From the NCBI GenBank assembly GCA_964483785.1, contig CAZACW010000070.1, forward strand, positions 1-9,981: DNA of 9,981 nucleotides, written 5' to 3'. The position numbers were made by a program, and so were the translations under genes. This DNA is from JABDGZ01 sp964483785. GTDB lineage: Bacteria > Omnitrophota > Gorgyraeia > Zapsychrales > Fredricksoniimonadaceae. Each line of letters opens with the position of its first letter. Position 1 is the stretch's first letter. The notes under the pieces were generated by a model, which searched no databases, was not told where the DNA came from, and saw only the letters and a program-made list of their open reading frames with translations. This document shows positions 6,534-9,981 of this stretch, one piece after another.

Positions 6534-6958
6534 AAAATTTCAGCTTAACTCTGGCCTTGATTTTATCCGGCTTGACCCCGGCCCACGCCGGGCCGGTGAT
6601 CTATTATCCCATTCAAAGCATCACCCTCTCCTATGATTTGACCAGAAATCTACTGCATGTGGATGCCGTGCACCATGCCGACAATTGGGAAAATGATTAT
6701 GTGCGCCTGATGACCGTGGCGGTCAACGGCCAGATCTTGGCCTCCTATGATTATTACCATCAGACCAGCGCGGCAGGTTTTTCTGACAGCGTCGAGGTCA
6801 AGGCCGTGCCCGGGGACGTGATCACCGTGGTCTTGTATTTGACCGGAGGCATGAGCAAGTCCCAGGATTTGACCGTGCCAAGTCCGGATGCACAGGCAGG
6901 CGATCAGGGTGCTGATGCGGCAAGCACCAACAGCACAGCGGACAATGCCGCCCATTGA
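6530..6958 (+). CDS. Small exported protein of unknown function, predicted beta-rich
   Basis: Not recognised with certainty. The 142-residue protein starts at ATG 6530, overlapping the prepilin peptidase stop in ATGA. This start was chosen because it opens directly with a Sec signal peptide (MKNF, hydrophobic core 5-14, likely cleavage after AHA at 18-20); an in-frame start at 6479 would bury the signal behind 17 residues. The mature part (about 23-115) alternates hydrophobic and polar residues like a beta sandwich, with HHADNWENDYV (48-58), TVAVNGQ (62-68) and VPGDVITVVLYLTGG (93-107). This order loosely recalls the Ig-like fold of desulfoferrodoxin or SoxZ proteins, but the cysteine and His-Gly of the iron site are missing; that similarity is my inference. 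Residues 115-142 are a low-complexity Asp/Ala/Ser/Thr/Asn tail. There are no cysteines. Coupling to the neighbouring exported protein suggests a joint role in the envelope. Confidence 0.8.
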   Translation: MKNFSLTLALILSGLTPAHAGPVIYYPIQSITLSYDLTRNLLHVDAVHHADNWENDYVRLMTVAVNGQILASYDYYHQTSAAGFSDSVEVKAVPGDVITVVLYLTGGMSKSQDLTVPSPDAQAGDQGADAASTNSTADNAAH

Positions 6959-6969
6959 AAGGTGAGCCT

Positions 6970-7293
6970 ATGCGCTATGTATTATGCAGCGTGCTTGTGT
7001 TGGTCGCAGGCCTTTTTTGGGCCCAGCCAACGCCTGCCGCCGAGGCGGATGCAGCCAAGAAGGGCGTTTTGGTGCGCAGTATCGAGATGGAAGGGTTTAT
7101 CCTGGGCGATAAAGGCCAATTCACCAAAATCTTTAAAATGTACAGGAACAAATATCTGACGCCTGAGGACACCGACGGGATCCTGGCCAAGATCCAGAAG
7201 ATTTATGAAAGGGAAGGGTATTTAAAGCTCGTGTCCATCACCTACGTTTTAAAGAAACACCGGCTCATCTATTCCGTGGCAATGAACTCTTAA
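6970..7293 (+). CDS. Small exported protein with a solitary POTRA-like domain
   Basis: The 107-residue protein has a signal peptide (MRYVLCSVLVLVAGLFWA core, likely cleavage near PAA/EA at 22-25). One compact domain then fills almost all the rest (about 34-107): VRSIEMEGFIL, a helix, NKYLTPEDTDGILAKIQKIY, then EREGYLKLVSITYVL and a final strand. The strand–helix–helix–strand–strand order, the LTPED step and the YxxxGY motif resemble POTRA domains of the TpsB/ShlB type, which bind unfolded clients in the periplasm. Such domains normally come attached to a membrane barrel or in tandem; here there is one domain, no barrel and no anchor beyond the signal. The ATG at 6970 with AAAGGTGAG at 6958-6966 is preferred; a TTG start at 6955 would overlap the previous stop and add five residues before the signal. 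Overlaps aroK by one base (TAATG). Exported status is firm; POTRA assignment is moderate. Confidence 0.72.
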   Translation: MRYVLCSVLVLVAGLFWAQPTPAAEADAAKKGVLVRSIEMEGFILGDKGQFTKIFKMYRNKYLTPEDTDGILAKIQKIYEREGYLKLVSITYVLKKHRLIYSVAMNS

Positions 7294-7793
7294 TGGACAA
7301 AAATATCGTATTGATCGGTTTTATGGGATCAGGCAAAACCATGATCGCCCACGAACTGGGCAGGCGCCTGAAGGTTAAGGTGGTTTCCACCGACGATCTG
7401 GCCGAGGCCAGGGAAGGCCGGTCCGTCCTTCAAATTTTCGAGACCAAGGGCGAGGCGTATTTCCGCGACCTTGAGGCCGGCATTGTCCGGGAAATCGCCC
7501 GGGGCCGCGGCCAGGTCATTGACTGCGGCGGCGGTGTTGTGCTCTGCAAAGAAAACTTGCCAAATTTGAAGGCCAATGGTATTGTATTTTATCTGCAAGC
7601 GGCGCCGGAAGTGATTTACGAGAGGGTCAAGCATGAGACCCACCGGCCCTTGCTTAAGTCCCCAGACCCCCTTGGGTGCATCAAAACGTTGTACCAGCAA
7701 AGACTCCCCCTGTATAACCTGGCTGATTACACCATCGACGCCAATGACGCGTCCGTTGAAGGCCCGGTTAACGCAATCCTCAAGAAAATTTAA
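7293..7793 (+). CDS. aroK: Shikimate kinase
   Basis: Phosphorylates shikimate at the 3-OH using ATP, the step after AroE on the way to chorismate. The 166-residue protein has the P-loop GFMGSGKT (9-16), the shikimate-binding D34, R58 in YFRD, GGG (79-81), lid arginine R118 in HRPLL, and R137 in QQRLPLY. All main substrate contacts are present. One oddity is that the usual DxD after strand 2 reads STD (32-34), so the first Asp, which helps hold Mg through water, is Ser. The start shares a base with the previous stop (TAATG), so translation is probably by re-initiation. Position with aroE in one unit supports the pathway role. A gap of 27 bases separates it from dprA. Confidence 0.94.
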   Translation: MDKNIVLIGFMGSGKTMIAHELGRRLKVKVVSTDDLAEAREGRSVLQIFETKGEAYFRDLEAGIVREIARGRGQVIDCGGGVVLCKENLPNLKANGIVFYLQAAPEVIYERVKHETHRPLLKSPDPLGCIKTLYQQRLPLYNLADYTIDANDASVEGPVNAILKKI

Positions 7794-7820
7794 GATTTTC
7801 CCCCGATTAAGGAAGTTAAG

Positions 7821-8915
7821 ATGACAGAACAGGAGGGTTTGCTCGTTCTTAATGCCGTGCCTTTGCTGGGTGCCTTAAGGATCAGGAAACTTTTGGCCAA
7901 ATTCGGCAATGCCCTGGCTGTTCTGGGCGCGCCCCGGGAAGCCCTGGCCCAATGTGAATTCCTGTCCTTGGCAACAGCCCGAAATATAATCCAGTTTTCT
8001 AAAGACAAATTCTTGAGATACGAATATAATCTGATGCAGCGCAAAGGGATTTCGGTTGTTACGGCGGCGGACGGGCAATTCCCAAGTTCTTTAAAAGATT
8101 TTGACGATGCGCCGGTGGTGCTTTATGTCAAGGGCGAGATGGCCTGTCTCAATCAAAAGTCTGTGGCCATTGTGGGATCAAGGTCAGCCGGCTTCCACGG
8201 CCGGCGTTTGGCCCATCAATTTGCCGAGGCCTTTGCCCGGGCAGGTTTGCAGGTGGCCTCCGGGCTGGCCAGGGGCATTGATACCGCGGCCCATCAAGGC
8301 TGTTTGAGCGCCGGCGGCAAAACCATAGCGGTGATCGGCTGCGGATTCAAGCACATGTACCCAAAGGAAAACATGGCTTTGATGGAAAAGATCTCGGCGC
8401 AAGGGGCGGTGATTTCCGAATTTGCTTTTGATATGCATCCTTTACAGCATAATTTTCCCTGGCGCAACCGCATCATCAGCGGCTTAAGCACTGCGACGCT
8501 GGTGATCGAAGCCCGGGACAAAAGCGGGGCCCTGATCACCGCGGATTTTGCCGTGGCCCAAAACAAGGACGTTTTTGTTGTGCCCTCCAATATCGATACG
8601 GAGACCGCGGTGGGCAGCAACCGCCTGATCCAGGACGGGGCCAGGGTGGCCCTCAATCCCGGCGATGTTTTGGAGCAAATCCTGGGGCGGGCCCCGGACC
8701 AACCGTCTAAGGACCATAAGCCCGTGCTATTATTAAGTGAAGAGCAGTCCAGGGTCTATCCTTTGATCAACTTTACGCCGGTGCATTTGGATGAATTAAG
8801 CAGGCAAACCGGCATGAACATCAACAGCCTTATGAACATTACTTTAAGTTTGGAATTGAAACGTGCGATCCGGCAGCTGCCCGGTCAATATTATGTAAGG
8901 AATGAATATGCCTAA
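7821..8915 (+). CDS. dprA: DNA processing protein DprA/Smf
   Basis: Binds incoming single-stranded DNA during natural transformation and loads RecA on it; many non-competent bacteria also keep it. In the 364-residue protein: an N-terminal helical domain (about 1-70), then the Rossmann-like core with VGSR (118-121), SGLARGID (147-154), TIAVIGCG (168-175), GAVISEF (195-201), HNFPWRNRIISGLS (210-223), SGALITADFA (235-244) and GSNRLIQDGA (265-274). A C-terminal winged-helix domain (about 305-360) follows an acidic/basic linker. This three-part layout is full length for the family. The ATG is preceded by AAGGAAG (7809-7815). It overlaps topA by 8 bases, a dprA–topA order common in bacteria. Together with the prepilin peptidase upstream it hints at a DNA-uptake capacity, though no comEA, comEC or pilin gene is in view. 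Confidence 0.95.
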   Translation: MTEQEGLLVLNAVPLLGALRIRKLLAKFGNALAVLGAPREALAQCEFLSLATARNIIQFSKDKFLRYEYNLMQRKGISVVTAADGQFPSSLKDFDDAPVVLYVKGEMACLNQKSVAIVGSRSAGFHGRRLAHQFAEAFARAGLQVASGLARGIDTAAHQGCLSAGGKTIAVIGCGFKHMYPKENMALMEKISAQGAVISEFAFDMHPLQHNFPWRNRIISGLSTATLVIEARDKSGALITADFAVAQNKDVFVVPSNIDTETAVGSNRLIQDGARVALNPGDVLEQILGRAPDQPSKDHKPVLLLSEEQSRVYPLINFTPVHLDELSRQTGMNINSLMNITLSLELKRAIRQLPGQYYVRNEYA

Positions 8916-9981
8916 AGCGCTGGTCATCGTGGAATCCCCCGCGAAAGTCAAAACCATCAATAAAATATTGGGGAGCAAATATAAGGTCACGGCGTCCATG
9001 GGGCATTTGATCGATCTGCCTAAATCCACCCTGGGTGTTGATTTGGACAACGGGTTTGAGGCCAGGTTCATCGTGGTGCGCGACAAGCAAAAGACCCTGG
9101 TCAAACTTAAAAAAGAGGCCAAGGAATCCCAGGAAATCTATATCGCCACCGACCCTGACCGCGAAGGCGAGGCCATCGGCTGGAACCTGGTCCAGCACAT
9201 TGCCGAGGGAAAAAAGGTGTACCGCGTGGAATTCCATGAGATCACCAAGGAGTCGGTGAAAAAGGCCTTCAAAAATCCCCGTGATTTCAACAGCCGTTTG
9301 GTGGACGCCCAAAACGCCCGCCGGGTCCTGGACCGCATCGTGGGCTATCAGATCAGCCCCTTATTATGGAAAAAGGTGGGTTCGCGCTTGAGCGCCGGCC
9401 GCGTGCAGTCCGTGGCGCTTCGCCTCATCGTCGAGCGCGAGGAGGCGATCAAGGGTTTTATGCCCCAGGAGTACTGGCAGATCGCCGTTGATTTGCAAAA
9501 GAAAGGCCTTAAGGAAATTTTGACCGCTGACCTGGAAAAAATAGACGGGGAAAAGATCGACCTTAAGACCAAGGCCCTGACGGACAGCGCCATCGGGGAA
9601 ATCCAAAAAGCTCCGTTTAAAATTTCCGCCATCAATGCCAAGCAGGTCAAGCGCAACGCGCCGGCGCCTTTTATCACCAGCACCCTCCAGCAGGAAGCGT
9701 TCAGCAAACTGGGATTTAATACTTCCAAGACCATGATGATCGCCCAGCAATTGTATGAAGGCATTGAGCTCGGGGACGAGGAGCCCGAAGGCCTGATCAC
9801 CTACATGCGTACCGATTCCGTGCACGTCGCGGCCGAGGCCATTGACAAGGTCAGGGCCTTGATCAAAAAAGAGCACGGCAAGGAATATTTGCCGCAGGAG
9901 CCCAACCGCTTCAAGTCCAAAAAAAGGGCGCAGGAGGCCCACGAGGCCATCCGCCCCAGCGTCGTCGAGCGCAAGCCCGAG
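8908..9981 (+). CDS. topA: DNA topoisomerase I (type IA), 3'-truncated by window edge
   Basis: Relaxes negative supercoils by nicking one strand and passing the other through. The first 358 codons are present and the frame is open to the last base, so the C-terminal part, including any zinc-ribbon repeats, is outside. Seen: the TOPRIM start KALVIVESPAK (3-13), GHLIDLP (32-38), acidic TDPDREGEA (81-89), SRLSAGRVQSVALRLI (159-174), and YMRTDS (299-304) whose Y299 is the DNA-linking tyrosine. EAHEAIRP (343-350) is also typical. Nothing is broken. The ATG is supported by AAGGA at 8897-8901 and lies within the last codons of dprA, so the two are likely coupled. Confidence 0.97.
   Translation, partial: MPKALVIVESPAKVKTINKILGSKYKVTASMGHLIDLPKSTLGVDLDNGFEARFIVVRDKQKTLVKLKKEAKESQEIYIATDPDREGEAIGWNLVQHIAEGKKVYRVEFHEITKESVKKAFKNPRDFNSRLVDAQNARRVLDRIVGYQISPLLWKKVGSRLSAGRVQSVALRLIVEREEAIKGFMPQEYWQIAVDLQKKGLKEILTADLEKIDGEKIDLKTKALTDSAIGEIQKAPFKISAINAKQVKRNAPAPFITSTLQQEAFSKLGFNTSKTMMIAQQLYEGIELGDEEPEGLITYMRTDSVHVAAEAIDKVRALIKKEHGKEYLPQEPNRFKSKKRAQEAHEAIRPSVVERKPE

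Noticed and set aside
6955..6969. TTG start for the POTRA-like protein
   Set aside because: The ATG at 6970 has its own ribosome site (AAAGGTGAG) and begins the signal peptide directly. TTG cannot be excluded but is weaker.
1..9981. CRISPR array, insertion sequence, prophage, tRNA or rRNA
   Set aside because: No direct repeat series, transposase or integrase motif, terminal repeats or tRNA-like cloverleaf was seen; nearly all bases lie in conserved chromosomal genes.

Overview
The window is a gene-dense stretch of bacterial chromosome with every supported gene on the + strand. It holds ten coding sequences, two of them cut by the window edges, and no stretch over 300 bases without a gene. 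The longest gaps are 77 bases (fba–ilvC) and 84 bases (ilvC–leuA). I see no mobile element, CRISPR array, rRNA or tRNA. Base composition looks like mid-50s percent GC by eye and codon use looks uniform, so nothing suggests recent transfer. The organism appears to be a prototrophic, Gram-negative-type bacterium. It makes its own branched-chain and aromatic amino acids, exports small proteins through Sec, has a prepilin peptidase, and carries an exported POTRA-like protein, a domain typical of outer-membrane assembly systems. I suspect an uncultured lineage such as Omnitrophota or a relative, but that is a guess from overall feel, not a proven placement.

Region 1 (1-2190) is glycolytic: the C-terminal part of an ATP-type 6-phosphofructokinase, then 13 bases later a long, divergent class II fructose-bisphosphate aldolase. 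The two encode consecutive steps and probably share a transcript. A strong hairpin lies between the aldolase and ilvC. Its adjoining T-run is on the minus strand, so it looks like an intrinsic terminator facing the opposite way from all genes here.

Region 2 (2268-4871) is branched-chain amino acid synthesis: ilvC (ketol-acid reductoisomerase) and leuA (2-isopropylmalate synthase with its C-terminal regulatory domain). The 84-base gap between them has a perfect TATAAT box followed by a 10-bp hairpin and a strong ribosome binding site, so leuA may have its own promoter.

Region 3 (4868-9981) is a tightly packed run of aroE, a type IV prepilin peptidase, two small exported proteins, aroK, dprA and topA. 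Adjacent genes overlap by 1 to 11 bases except for a 27-base gap before dprA, and leuA also overlaps aroE by 4 bases. This points to one translationally coupled unit from leuA onward. It mixes shikimate-pathway enzymes (aroE, aroK) with genes tied to type IV pili and DNA uptake (prepilin peptidase, dprA) and a housekeeping topoisomerase. The least understood part is the pair of small exported proteins at 6530-7293: one a cysteine-free predicted beta-rich protein, the other a POTRA-like single-domain protein. They are the best candidates in the window for something undescribed.
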